This document shows positions 37,621 to 46,506 of a stretch of 64,000 bases of DNA, piece after piece. This DNA is from Paenibacillus xylanexedens (GTDB taxonomy: Bacteria; Bacillota; Bacilli; Paenibacillales; Paenibacillaceae). The notes under the pieces are model-generated. The model was not told the DNA's origin, did not search any database, and was given only the letters and a program-made list of their open reading frames with translations. The DNA lies in the NCBI RefSeq assembly GCF_007680605.1, contig NZ_VEIO01000001.1, forward strand, positions 372,001-436,000, in the 5' to 3' direction. The stretch's first letter is position 1. Each line of letters starts with the position of its first letter. The translations under genes and the position numbers were made by a program.

Positions 37621-39021
37621 ATGGTTAAAAAGTGGATGATGACTACACTAAGTGCTGTGCTTGCATTAACGGTAGCTGGTTGCTCGACAGACAGTAGAAC
37701 GACAACGGGCAGCGGGGCTGCAGCTGGCGGCGGAGAACAGAGTAGTGGCAAAACGAAAGTGGTCTATTGGACCCCGGACCGCCACGATGCTGATTTTATG
37801 AAATCCAAGATTGATCAGTTCAACCAGACCAACAAAGACAACATCGAAGTGGAAATGACCGTCATGGGTGATAATTATCCGCAGGCCGTTGATATCGCTT
37901 TTGCGAGTAAACAAGCTCCCGATGTGTTTCAAATCGACGATTTCCAAACGTATTATCAAAAGGGGTATCTTGCTCCAATCGACGGATATATGAGTGATGC
38001 CATGAAGGCAACGTTCAAGGACAGCCTGATCGAAAATAAAAATACGATTGATGGAAAAGTATATACCCTTCCGAATACGGGCCAGATCTGGAGACTGGTA
38101 TACAATAAAGATATTTTCCAAAAAGCAGGCATTGCTTCTCCGCCTAAAACCATTGCCGAGATGGTAGCTGATGCAAAGAAAATTACGGAAGCAGGTAAAA
38201 GCGAGGGCATCTATGGCTTCGCCAGCCCATTCAAAAGTGGTAGCGGTTTCTGGAGAGCGGCGAACACCATTGCCGGTGCAAGCACGAACGAAGGTATCGA
38301 CGGCTTTAACTACAAGACAGGTCAGTTTGACTTCAACATGTACAAGTCGATTGCCGAGGCACTTCGTCAGATGAATCAGGATGGAAGCATGCTCCCGGGT
38401 GTGGAAAGCTTGGATATTGACCCGCTGAGAGCACAATTTGCACAAGGCAAAATCGGGATGTACATTAATCACTCCGGTGAGCCAGGGGTATACAAAGATC
38501 AATTCCCGACCAAAGAAAATTGGGGTGCTGCTCCTGTGCCAACAGATGATGGTACGATTAAAGGGGCTTCGCAAGTCATTGGTGGTTCCTATATCGGCAT
38601 CAATGCGGACTCGAAAAACAAAGAAGCAGCTTGGAAGTTCATGGAGTACGTATACAGCACGGATCTGCAAAGCGAGTACTATGAAAAAGGGTATGGTATT
38701 TCCTTAATCCCTGCAGTACTCAGCTCGGATAAAAAACCTAGCATTCCAGGCATTGAAGGTTTCTTGCCTAAAAAGTATGATGCGATCTTCCCTGCCAATC
38801 CAAGTGTGATTACAGAGAGCTCGTTGGAAGGCATGAAATGGGCTGAAGCTTTCTCAGCCTATGTATTTACTGGTGGTGATCTGGATGGCGTGATCAAGGA
38901 TCTGAACACACGGTATAATGCAGCACTTGAGAAAAGCAAAGCGGCTGGCCTGACAAAAATTGAAGCTGATCCATCGTTCGATTCATCCAAGCTTCAAGGT
39001 AAACTGTCCAAAGAAGAGTAA
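37621..39021 (+). CDS. sugar-binding lipoprotein of ABC transporter (family 1)
   Basis: 466 aa. Lipoprotein signal with lipobox LTVAGC near residues 17-22, then a Gly/Ser-rich tether of about 25 residues. The solute-binding fold follows, with VVYWTPDRHDADFMKSKID and APDVFQIDDFQTYYQKGYL. It captures the substrate outside the membrane for the permeases at 32213-34007. The ligand cannot be read from sequence; the neighbouring lyase and cupin suggest unsaturated uronate oligosaccharides. AAGGGGG upstream of ATG 37621. Confidence 0.92.
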   Translation: MVKKWMMTTLSAVLALTVAGCSTDSRTTTGSGAAAGGGEQSSGKTKVVYWTPDRHDADFMKSKIDQFNQTNKDNIEVEMTVMGDNYPQAVDIAFASKQAPDVFQIDDFQTYYQKGYLAPIDGYMSDAMKATFKDSLIENKNTIDGKVYTLPNTGQIWRLVYNKDIFQKAGIASPPKTIAEMVADAKKITEAGKSEGIYGFASPFKSGSGFWRAANTIAGASTNEGIDGFNYKTGQFDFNMYKSIAEALRQMNQDGSMLPGVESLDIDPLRAQFAQGKIGMYINHSGEPGVYKDQFPTKENWGAAPVPTDDGTIKGASQVIGGSYIGINADSKNKEAAWKFMEYVYSTDLQSEYYEKGYGISLIPAVLSSDKKPSIPGIEGFLPKKYDAIFPANPSVITESSLEGMKWAEAFSAYVFTGGDLDGVIKDLNTRYNAALEKSKAAGLTKIEADPSFDSSKLQGKLSKEE

Positions 39022-39114
39022 AACCTAAACATGGCGGCCGTCGTATTCATACTTCGGTCGCTTCACTTTACTGAGACGATTAAATCATTTTTACCTGGGA
39101 GAGGGGAATATCCA

Positions 39115-39450
39115 ATGATTATTGACACGAATTCCGTAAAACCTCATATCATTAACGAGACAAGTTCGCGTAAAATTCTGGGAATGGGCGGAACACTCAT
39201 GATGGTGGAAGTTACCTTTGCCAAAGGTGGGATCGGCGAAGTTCATTCCCATGATGCGCACGAGCAAGTCAGTTATATTGTTAAGGGCAGCTTTGAGGTT
39301 CAGGTAGGTGAGGAGACCAAGGTTCTCAGAGCGGGAGATAGCTTCTATGCCGGCTTGAATGTGCCGCACGGGGTAAAGGCGCTGGAAGATGCGATTATAC
39401 TGGATGTGTTCACGCCGTTCCGTCAGGATTTTCTTGAGGCAGGCCAATGA
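39115..39450 (+). CDS. cupin protein, KdgF-like
   Basis: 111 aa single-domain cupin. The metal-binding set is visible as HSHDAHEQVSYIVKGSFEV and, later, NVPHGVKAL. KdgF-type cupins convert 4,5-unsaturated uronates released by lyases into the linear keto form. The frame is open from 39031, but GAGGGG eight bases before ATG 39115 fixes the start. Its stop overlaps the lyase start as ATGA, which supports the KdgF-type reading. Confidence 0.8.
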   Translation: MIIDTNSVKPHIINETSSRKILGMGGTLMMVEVTFAKGGIGEVHSHDAHEQVSYIVKGSFEVQVGEETKVLRAGDSFYAGLNVPHGVKALEDAIILDVFTPFRQDFLEAGQ

Positions 39451-41381
39451 GTGATTTTTACCTTTCAGCAGACGATCTGCAGCAGGCAGCCGTATACTAT
39501 CAGGAGCATTTTCCAGAGGAAGCCCGAAATTCGGTGATGATTGCCAACCGTGCTATTCTGAATGAATTTATTGTGCCATATACGAATGATCTAACTAACT
39601 GGATTCCACTGGGTACGCCGGTGGACTGGCTTCACAATCCGACCAATGATCTGGAGTTCACGTGGGGCATTAACAGGCACTGGCATATGCTTGATTTGGG
39701 CAAAGCTTATCTGATGAAAGGCAACCCGTTATATGTGACTACCTTTATCGATCACTATCGTACATGGCGAGAACAGAATCCGGTGCCTGTTCATCTGGCA
39801 TATGATGAAGCTGTTTTTTTTCAGAAACCAGGTCCTTGGCGTTTGCTTGAAACAGGTCTGCGTGTGCAATCCTGGATTGCCGCGTACAAATATATGGAAT
39901 CCAGTCCACAACTGGACGATGCCTTTCGGGACGAATTTTTGCAAGGGCTGGAGGAGCACGCGGAATTCCTGACCCATTATCTCGGCAGTACGGAGATCAA
40001 CCACGCCATTATGCATATGCAGGGTTTGTTTATGATTGCAGCTTTCTACAAGGAGCATTCACGCAGTCCATTCTGGCGTCAAGTGGCTACCGAACGGCTG
40101 GAGCTGTGTCTGCTGCATCAGTTGAATGAAGAGGGAATCCAGGTCGAATTGAACACCCACTACCATAACGCGAGTATTGAGATGTTTGGTACACCGTATC
40201 TGCTGGCAGGTATTTCGGGACATCCATTCTCGGCGTGGTATGGAGAATGTTTACGGAATATGGCCGCGTTCACCGAAGCCATGATCAGACCCGATCATCA
40301 ATCGACGGGCATTGGAGATTCGGACTGGCTTAGTGATGGACGACAGCGGTTGACCCTGTTAGGTGCGATTCTGGGAGACGAGGATCTCATGGCTCGCGGA
40401 ACCGACAGTTCAGAATGCCTATGGCTGGTGGGGGCGGCAAAATATGAGCAATGTGTCAGACTGCAGGCCGGTGCTTCCCGTTCATTGACAAGCCGTACAT
40501 TTCCCCAGACCGGATATTATGTGATGAGGGATGAGAAGCAATATTTGTTTTTTGATGCAGCTCCGATGGGTGGTGCTCACGGTCATGCGGATGCCTTAAA
40601 CATTGAATGGATGTGGAATAACCGACTGTTTTTTTCGGATACCGGACGTTATACGTATGAAGAAGGGCAGTGGCGTCATTATTTCAAAAGCACGCGCGCA
40701 CATAATACGATTACCGTAGACGGGACAGATCAGACGCCTTATGTATCGACTCAGCAATGGGGGGAGCCGGAAGCAGAAGCGAGAACACACCGCTATGAGA
40801 GTCGCGCAAGCTATCACTTTATCGATGCTTCACAAGATGGATATACACATCTACCCGATCCGGTTAGCCATCGCCGGTGGGTGCTTGCAGGCAAAAGTGT
40901 ACCTCTGCTTCTGGTGGTGGACTGGCTGGTTGCTAAAGAGAAACATACGTTGGAGCAACGATTCCATTTGCATCCGGAAGCAAGCCTTGTATTGCGCAAG
41001 GAAGATCGTGCGAAACAGCGAGCAGGCATTCGGTTTGACGATTCTTCCACGAAGCTGTGCATTAAATTTTTAATGGCGGGGGATGGCAGTGAAACGTTTG
41101 AGGTGACAGAGCAGGTGGGCTGGATATCCGAAATCTATGGCTCGAAATCGGAAACGGCCGTTATTCAAGGCAAAGCTGAATTTGCTGGCAAAGTGGGCGT
41201 TGTGGCCATAGGCCTACCGGCTGACGAATCAGAAGAAGCTGTGAAAGTTACAGGCTGTGCACTGGAGCCGGAACAAATGAGGTTCACGCTAGATTACGAG
41301 TACCGCGGTCAGGAAGCTCGGATTGTGATCGACGAACATCAGGTGGACTGGAAGTCGTTAGAACCTGATTGCATATGCTGA
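39447..41381 (+). CDS. heparinase II/III family polysaccharide lyase
   Basis: 644 aa with no signal peptide, so it is probably cytoplasmic and acts on imported oligosaccharides. The N-terminal alpha-toroid holds the candidate catalytic set: N-H in TEINHAIMHMQGLF, and Tyr/His in NTHYHNASIEMFG. The C-terminal beta-sandwich has GGAHGHADALNIEWM, with the metal/His motif usual in heparinase II/III proteins, and HYFKSTRAHNTITVDG. The family cleaves uronate-containing glycans by beta-elimination. It is coupled to the cupin gene by a 4-base overlap. The exact substrate (alginate, heparin-like or other) is unknown. Confidence 0.88.
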   Translation: MSDFYLSADDLQQAAVYYQEHFPEEARNSVMIANRAILNEFIVPYTNDLTNWIPLGTPVDWLHNPTNDLEFTWGINRHWHMLDLGKAYLMKGNPLYVTTFIDHYRTWREQNPVPVHLAYDEAVFFQKPGPWRLLETGLRVQSWIAAYKYMESSPQLDDAFRDEFLQGLEEHAEFLTHYLGSTEINHAIMHMQGLFMIAAFYKEHSRSPFWRQVATERLELCLLHQLNEEGIQVELNTHYHNASIEMFGTPYLLAGISGHPFSAWYGECLRNMAAFTEAMIRPDHQSTGIGDSDWLSDGRQRLTLLGAILGDEDLMARGTDSSECLWLVGAAKYEQCVRLQAGASRSLTSRTFPQTGYYVMRDEKQYLFFDAAPMGGAHGHADALNIEWMWNNRLFFSDTGRYTYEEGQWRHYFKSTRAHNTITVDGTDQTPYVSTQQWGEPEAEARTHRYESRASYHFIDASQDGYTHLPDPVSHRRWVLAGKSVPLLLVVDWLVAKEKHTLEQRFHLHPEASLVLRKEDRAKQRAGIRFDDSSTKLCIKFLMAGDGSETFEVTEQVGWISEIYGSKSETAVIQGKAEFAGKVGVVAIGLPADESEEAVKVTGCALEPEQMRFTLDYEYRGQEARIVIDEHQVDWKSLEPDCIC

Positions 41382-41430
41382 AATTTATAAAATGATAAGC
41401 TCCATGCTACTAACTAGATAGGTGGAGAAG

Positions 41431-41487
41431 AACTGAAAAAGGATTGAAGGCTCGATGTACTGCCGAACCTTCAATCCTTCTTCAGTT
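41431..41487. terminator. long inverted repeat between lyase gene and YheC/D array
   Basis: Arms 41431-41450 and 41468-41487 are complementary over 20 bases with one mismatch. There is no strong T tract on either side, but it lies exactly between converging units. Confidence 0.65.
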
Positions 41488-41527
41488 ACCCAGCCTGGAG
41501 GCTACGCTGTAGGATCAGCTAGCTGGT

Positions 41528-42706
41528 TTATTTCACTCTCCGGCCTCGCTTCAACCTCGCTGCTTTAGAAGTGACGGGCCTGGGAGAGGGAGGTTTTCTA
41601 ACCGTTTGAGCAGGACGGTTGCGGTATACCCACAAGGCATATTCGAGCGGCTGTGTGATCGCTTTATAATAAATGCTTCGTTCACCAATTCGGGCAAAAA
41701 CTTCACGGGCAGGTTTGGGGTTGACCTCAAGCAGGTAGATCTGACCACTTTTGTCTATCGCCAAATCCAGTGCAAGCTCGCATAGATCCCCATACGTATC
41801 CTCCAGGAACGAAGCTACATCAATGCCAAATTTTGCTGCCGTTGCTGTCACTTCTTCTCGCAGTTCTTCTTCGGGAATCCATTGTTTCATCAATCGCTGC
41901 ATGGCTATGGCCTGCCCGCCTCCATGCAGGTTCGAGGTTACGCTTTTCTCAGCGCCCATGCGCCCTGCACATCCTGTGAGTTCCCATTCACCTTCTCCGT
42001 TTTTCTGAACCAGCATACGGTAGTCGTGTACCCTGCCGTTAGGAAGCTGGAGCTGAATCCCTTTCTGCACCAGATATTTATCTTTCATGTTCCAATGCTG
42101 GAGCAGGGGGCCGAGCCTTGATAGATGAACCTTACGCGGTGTAATAATGCGGCGTTTCTGATCGCGGCCTTGAACGAGCACTGTACTGGGTTCCTTGCTG
42201 CTACGTTCTACGCGCAAAATGCCGCGTCCGCCTGTGCCGTTGATCGGTTTCAGATAGATCAGCGGGGACACCTTGAGCATTCGGTTTACATCGGACATGT
42301 CCTGAAATAAAATCGTTTCCGGCAAATGCTGCCGGAAGGCGGATTGCTCGGACAGGGTTTGATGAATGGTCCATTTATTGCGTAAAGGCCGGTTCAGAAA
42401 GAGCAGATGTCCGTATTTTTCACGAAAGGCAAGGAGCTGCTGGAAACGATGGTTTCGCTGAATGCGACACCGGTCAAAAATCAGATCCGGGAATGCGCGC
42501 CATTCCCTGGACCAGCCATTCTTTTCGTCATACACCATCGCTTCGATCTGCCTGCCGCCGGAATGGACATCAGCAGGTGTGAATACATAGATATCAAGTC
42601 CCCGTTTGCGCCCCTCCAGAATCATTCGCCGATAGATGCTTCGTTCTTCCAGAGCGCGGTGTTCATTCAGATACAATGTCATAATGCCCAGAACAGGTGA
42701 GGACAC
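41528..42706 (-). CDS. YheC/YheD family ATP-grasp protein, copy 5
   Basis: 392 aa, YheC size. ATP-grasp features: YLKPINGTGGRGILRV (nucleotide loop), VHDYRMLVQKNGEGEWELTG, GHL-like NLHGGGQA, and metal-site YLLEVNPKPAREVF. Bacillus homologues are endospore coat-associated proteins. The ligase substrate is unknown. GTG 42706 has AAGGTGA six bases upstream; the open frame begins at TTG 42712. It has a basic C-terminal tail (KAARLKRGRR). Last of five same-strand paralogues. Confidence 0.85.
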   Translation of the reverse strand: MSSPVLGIMTLYLNEHRALEERSIYRRMILEGRKRGLDIYVFTPADVHSGGRQIEAMVYDEKNGWSREWRAFPDLIFDRCRIQRNHRFQQLLAFREKYGHLLFLNRPLRNKWTIHQTLSEQSAFRQHLPETILFQDMSDVNRMLKVSPLIYLKPINGTGGRGILRVERSSKEPSTVLVQGRDQKRRIITPRKVHLSRLGPLLQHWNMKDKYLVQKGIQLQLPNGRVHDYRMLVQKNGEGEWELTGCAGRMGAEKSVTSNLHGGGQAIAMQRLMKQWIPEEELREEVTATAAKFGIDVASFLEDTYGDLCELALDLAIDKSGQIYLLEVNPKPAREVFARIGERSIYYKAITQPLEYALWVYRNRPAQTVRKPPSPRPVTSKAARLKRGRRVK

Positions 42707-42743
42707 AAACAATCACCTTCTTTGTATGCAGTATTCCTGCCCT

Positions 42744-43850
42744 TCATCGTACAGACTGACGGGCAAGATAGGCGCTGTACTGGAAAATGCGTTCCAGTGA
42801 ACGCCGCCTGATCTGTGGTTCATCAAATTTCATCGGCTTCGCGTTGGCTTCAAAAAACCAGATCTCACCCAGGTCATCCACGCCAAGATCCATTGACATT
42901 TCACCAAGTGTATGTCCGGAACCACGCTCAACCTGTCTGGCAATCATTAAGGAGGTAGACTTCACTCGTTTCATCAGTGCTGTAGTCATTTCTTCCCCGA
43001 ATAACTCGGTGAGCAGCTTCTCCGGGTCTTCTACACTTCCGCCGCGAGGCACGTGAGTCGTAATGCTGCGTGAGCCTGCCAGTCGTGCACCGATGCCAGT
43101 CACACTCCATTGTCCTTTGCCATTTTTCTGCACAAGCACACGAAGGTCGAAAGGTCGTTTGTGGGAAGAAGCGAGCTCGATGCCTTGTTGCATGATATAG
43201 GGCGTATGTCCGGTTTCTTTGCGAATTCGGGCCCATAACTTGGATAGCGTTGCCGCCTTGTACGTCATACTTTTTCGAGTATTCTGTATTTTAAGTCGGT
43301 AAGGCAGCTTTTCTTTTTCTTGAAATTTGAGCATCATGATGCCTTTGCCAGCTTTGCCGCTCTCCGGTTTCAGGTACAAATAAGGATAGGTGCGAAGCAC
43401 CGTACCCAGTGAAGATGCGCTGCGCATCCGCCGGGTATGGGGAATCAGTTGCTGCGTGGACTTGGATTTTTTGAGCCATTCGAACAGATTCCATTTGTTG
43501 AAAAAAAACGGGTTATACAGCTCGATGCCGGACTGCAGACATTCTTCAATTTTACGTTGAACCGAAGGCTTGCGTTCGTCTTCCCGGTTAGGTATACGGT
43601 TATAGAGCACATGAGGGAGGGGGAACGGCTTTGAAGTCCATTTGCCGCTCCCTTTGTTGTACGTATATCCTTTCACGGTAGGTCCGGTTACATTAAGGTC
43701 ACGAACCGTCACGATATAAACGACATATCCCATGCTTTCACCTGTTTGCAAAATGTCCTGAAAATTTTGATGATTCCCTCTGAACATACGCTGCTGATCA
43801 TGCATGGTGAGCACGGCGATCACAGGTTTGAAATCATCATGAAGGCTCAT
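42744..43850 (-). CDS. YheC/YheD family ATP-grasp protein, copy 4
   Basis: 368 aa. Motifs YLKPESGKAGKGIMML, FDLRVLVQKNGKGQWSVTG, THVPRGGS and IWFFEANAKPMKF. The frame is open to 43991, but ATG 43850 overlaps the previous stop as TGATG, and GAAGG lies about ten bases upstream. The single-base overlap shows translational coupling with copy 3. Lacks the N-terminal barrel-like domain of the longer copies. Confidence 0.88.
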   Translation of the reverse strand: MSLHDDFKPVIAVLTMHDQQRMFRGNHQNFQDILQTGESMGYVVYIVTVRDLNVTGPTVKGYTYNKGSGKWTSKPFPLPHVLYNRIPNREDERKPSVQRKIEECLQSGIELYNPFFFNKWNLFEWLKKSKSTQQLIPHTRRMRSASSLGTVLRTYPYLYLKPESGKAGKGIMMLKFQEKEKLPYRLKIQNTRKSMTYKAATLSKLWARIRKETGHTPYIMQQGIELASSHKRPFDLRVLVQKNGKGQWSVTGIGARLAGSRSITTHVPRGGSVEDPEKLLTELFGEEMTTALMKRVKSTSLMIARQVERGSGHTLGEMSMDLGVDDLGEIWFFEANAKPMKFDEPQIRRRSLERIFQYSAYLARQSVR

Positions 43851-45223
43851 CAAATGCTGTCCTTCTTCCGGAATTTGCTCAAATACAGGCAATGCTCCAA
43901 AATGTGTTCCACCGACGATTTGCCCTCCACCCGGAGTGAAGGGTGACGGAAGATGGAGCGCCCGGGTTTGGCGTTCGCTTCGAACATCCATACATGTTCC
44001 TCCTGATCAATGCCCAGATCAAAGCCAATCTCACCAATCAGATGCTGGTGCTGGGACTCAATCGCCTGGGCCAGTGTAATAGCGACCGATTTCGCCTGCT
44101 GCAGAACCTCGCCCGCACGTTCCCCGAAATTGCGGCTGAGCGCCTGTTCAGGGGTCATAAGAGAGCCGCCATTTTTGATATGAGTTGTGACACTTCCGCG
44201 TCCCGCCTTTTTGGCACCGATGCCAACAACAACCCACTGATTGTTCCCGTTCTTATGCATGTGGAAACGAAAATCAATAGGGCATTCGTCGATCTCAATC
44301 AGTCGTATTCCCTGTTGAACAACATAACCGCGTAACTGCTTGCCGTGTCTACCCTGAAGCATGCGCATCAGGCTATTAAATGAACCAAAGCGTAGCAGGG
44401 CGTTACCCCCTTTTTTGCGATAACGTGCAAAATATCCACGTTTAGGTGAGTAGGTTAAGCGGTAGATCCCGTTTCCAAGGCTGCCAGCGGTAGGTTTGTA
44501 ATAAACGAACTGATGGCGCTCAAGCATTTCCCTCATCTGGTCAATGGTAGGGTTGGTGATGGATTCCGGGATATAACGTCCTGCGGTTGGTTCGTTCTCC
44601 AGCAATTTGTAAATATCCGATTTATTGAAGAAGCTCCAGTTGAAAAAAGGAATTTTGCGGCGGATAAATCGTTCCCGGAGCTGATTGATTGCTGGCGAAA
44701 AGTCGGAGCGGCGGCTCGGCAAACGATTGTAAACCACATCGGGCAGTGGCACCGTCCTGCGGAAGAAGCTTCCGCTCTCATTGAGGAAGTACCCGGAAAC
44801 GGTCTCGTTCTGCCAGTTGATATCTCGCGGAGTGAAGGCATAGATATATGATTTACGGCTTCCTTCCCGAAGCAACTGCTTGATGAAACCGGTACGTGAG
44901 CCGAACGGATTCGAGCTTGAAGAAGAACCGTCGGACAGCACCCCGATGAGCGGTCCCAGCTGCACTTCATCATTCTGGAGATTGCGAAGATAAATGCTGC
45001 CACGTTTGGGAACGTTCATTAAGTTGCGGATGCCTGATGCCAGATACAGATGTTTCCCCGGTTTGCGAATCGGTTTGATGGTGGCTGGCACGCGATCACG
45101 TCCGAAACGCAGATGTATCGTTTTTTTGCCGGACAGATTAAGGCTTTTCATTAAAGCATTAGATACGTACACCACTTTTTCGGGTTTTTGGGTGAAATGC
45201 AGATTACAAAAGGTCAAACTCAT
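43850..45223 (-). CDS. YheC/YheD family ATP-grasp protein, copy 3 (long form)
   Basis: 457 aa, YheD size. An extra N-terminal domain of about 95 residues (NLSGKKTIHLRFGRDRVPAT) precedes the ATP-grasp part. Motifs YYKPTAGSLGNGIYRL, IDFRFHMHKNGNNQWVVVG, GGSLMTP and VWMFEANAKPGRS. AGGAGG seven bases before ATG 45223. Predicted spore-coat-associated (family knowledge). Confidence 0.9.
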   Translation of the reverse strand: MSLTFCNLHFTQKPEKVVYVSNALMKSLNLSGKKTIHLRFGRDRVPATIKPIRKPGKHLYLASGIRNLMNVPKRGSIYLRNLQNDEVQLGPLIGVLSDGSSSSSNPFGSRTGFIKQLLREGSRKSYIYAFTPRDINWQNETVSGYFLNESGSFFRRTVPLPDVVYNRLPSRRSDFSPAINQLRERFIRRKIPFFNWSFFNKSDIYKLLENEPTAGRYIPESITNPTIDQMREMLERHQFVYYKPTAGSLGNGIYRLTYSPKRGYFARYRKKGGNALLRFGSFNSLMRMLQGRHGKQLRGYVVQQGIRLIEIDECPIDFRFHMHKNGNNQWVVVGIGAKKAGRGSVTTHIKNGGSLMTPEQALSRNFGERAGEVLQQAKSVAITLAQAIESQHQHLIGEIGFDLGIDQEEHVWMFEANAKPGRSIFRHPSLRVEGKSSVEHILEHCLYLSKFRKKDSI

Positions 45224-45234
45224 GATTTATCCTC

Positions 45235-46476
45235 CTATCCTGAAAAAGATCCTTGTGCTCCATGGCATGCAGGCATTACAGGCCCCTTGCTGCCTGGAAT
45301 CGGGATGCGTTTCAGGCCAGCTTTGCTGGATGAATTCGGCATTTTCATTGGACGTAAGACGTCCGCGAGAACATGTTGTTGCAGCAGATAACGGGCGTAA
45401 GCAAGCGGTTGAGTATACGTCAAGGCATGCATGCGTTTATCATCTGATTCCGCAAATGAGGTGCGGCCTGGTTTTGAATTCACTTCAATCAACCACAGCC
45501 TGCCGGCCACATCGGCTCCAAAATCAAGACCAAGTTCCGCAAGTCGGCCGAAACGGCTCTCCAGCGTCGGAGGAATGAGAGCGGCAGCATGTTTGATCTG
45601 TTGCAGAAGCGATGAAGCTTTGTCTTTGCCATATCGTTTGGTAAGGTATGCATCAGCAGGATAAGCGTTACCCCCGCCGTGAAGATTCGAGGTCAGAGAG
45701 CCTTCTGCTCCTTCCCGAATCATACATCCCGTCAGCGTCCAGCGTCCTTGCCCGTTTTTTTGTACCAGTGCCCTTATATCAAATGCTCTTCCGTGATGGC
45801 TAAGCTCCAGATAAGGCTGCACAATCATGTTTTGTACAGCCTGATGTGATTCCAGCCAGGAAGATACATCCGTTGCTTGATGAAATAACTTAACATAGTG
45901 TTCGTTGCTTCTATTACGCCCCTCCACAATCCAGGAGAATGGTAATCCTCCTATGGATAAGCGGAAGGTGTTTTTGCCATGAGTTCCTGAAGCGGGCTTG
46001 AAAAATAAACCTTTGGGCCAGCGGGCAAGCCATATTTCCCAGGGAATAGTCGACCTTACCCGAGTGGTTGGAGCAAGTAGTCCCCGAAGCGTGGTTGACT
46101 TCGATAGAGCGCGATGCACTTCCCATTTGCCAGGAAGTGCACTTGACCAAGAGCGCTGGCGAAGACTGGAGGTATGAGGTAGATAGCGTTCCAGCTGCTG
46201 TCTGGTATTTCTGGAAAGTGGATTCAGGCATCGGTTCATCACCAGATCGATCATAGGCATACGAATAGCTTTCCATTCCTTTTGATGGTAAGTGTATGCC
46301 CTCAGAAGAGTGCCTCCGGTATATTCGGCCAGAATCGGAATGACGATAGTTCGTAACCCGTACTTGGAACTTTCCACGCAAAGCGTGCGGCAGAAGCGTT
46401 CATCTGCAAAAGGAGGTGAGCCTTCTGCTTCACGGATGAGTATAGCCATGGTGCTGTTTTGCGGCGATGTAAACAT
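45235..46476 (-). CDS. YheC/YheD family ATP-grasp protein, copy 2
   Basis: 413 aa. Nucleotide loop FFKPASGTHGKNTFRL departs from the GKGI consensus (GKNT), a possible sign of altered ATP binding. FDIRALVQKNGQGRWTLTG, NLHGGGNA and LWLIEVNSKPGRT are intact. The tail after about 370 is Pro/Ser/Lys-rich. AAGGAGG lies upstream of ATG 46476. The stop is 11 bases before copy 3. Confidence 0.88.
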   Translation of the reverse strand: MFTSPQNSTMAILIREAEGSPPFADERFCRTLCVESSKYGLRTIVIPILAEYTGGTLLRAYTYHQKEWKAIRMPMIDLVMNRCLNPLSRNTRQQLERYLPHTSSLRQRSWSSALPGKWEVHRALSKSTTLRGLLAPTTRVRSTIPWEIWLARWPKGLFFKPASGTHGKNTFRLSIGGLPFSWIVEGRNRSNEHYVKLFHQATDVSSWLESHQAVQNMIVQPYLELSHHGRAFDIRALVQKNGQGRWTLTGCMIREGAEGSLTSNLHGGGNAYPADAYLTKRYGKDKASSLLQQIKHAAALIPPTLESRFGRLAELGLDFGADVAGRLWLIEVNSKPGRTSFAESDDKRMHALTYTQPLAYARYLLQQHVLADVLRPMKMPNSSSKAGLKRIPIPGSKGPVMPACHGAQGSFSG

Positions 46477-46506
46477 CTTGCTGCACCTCCTTCATGAGAT
46501 CAAACT

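Noticed and set aside
37666..38670. A 334-codon minus-strand frame over the sugar-binding lipoprotein gene
   Set aside because: Antisense to a clear lipoprotein gene with its own ribosome site and lipobox.
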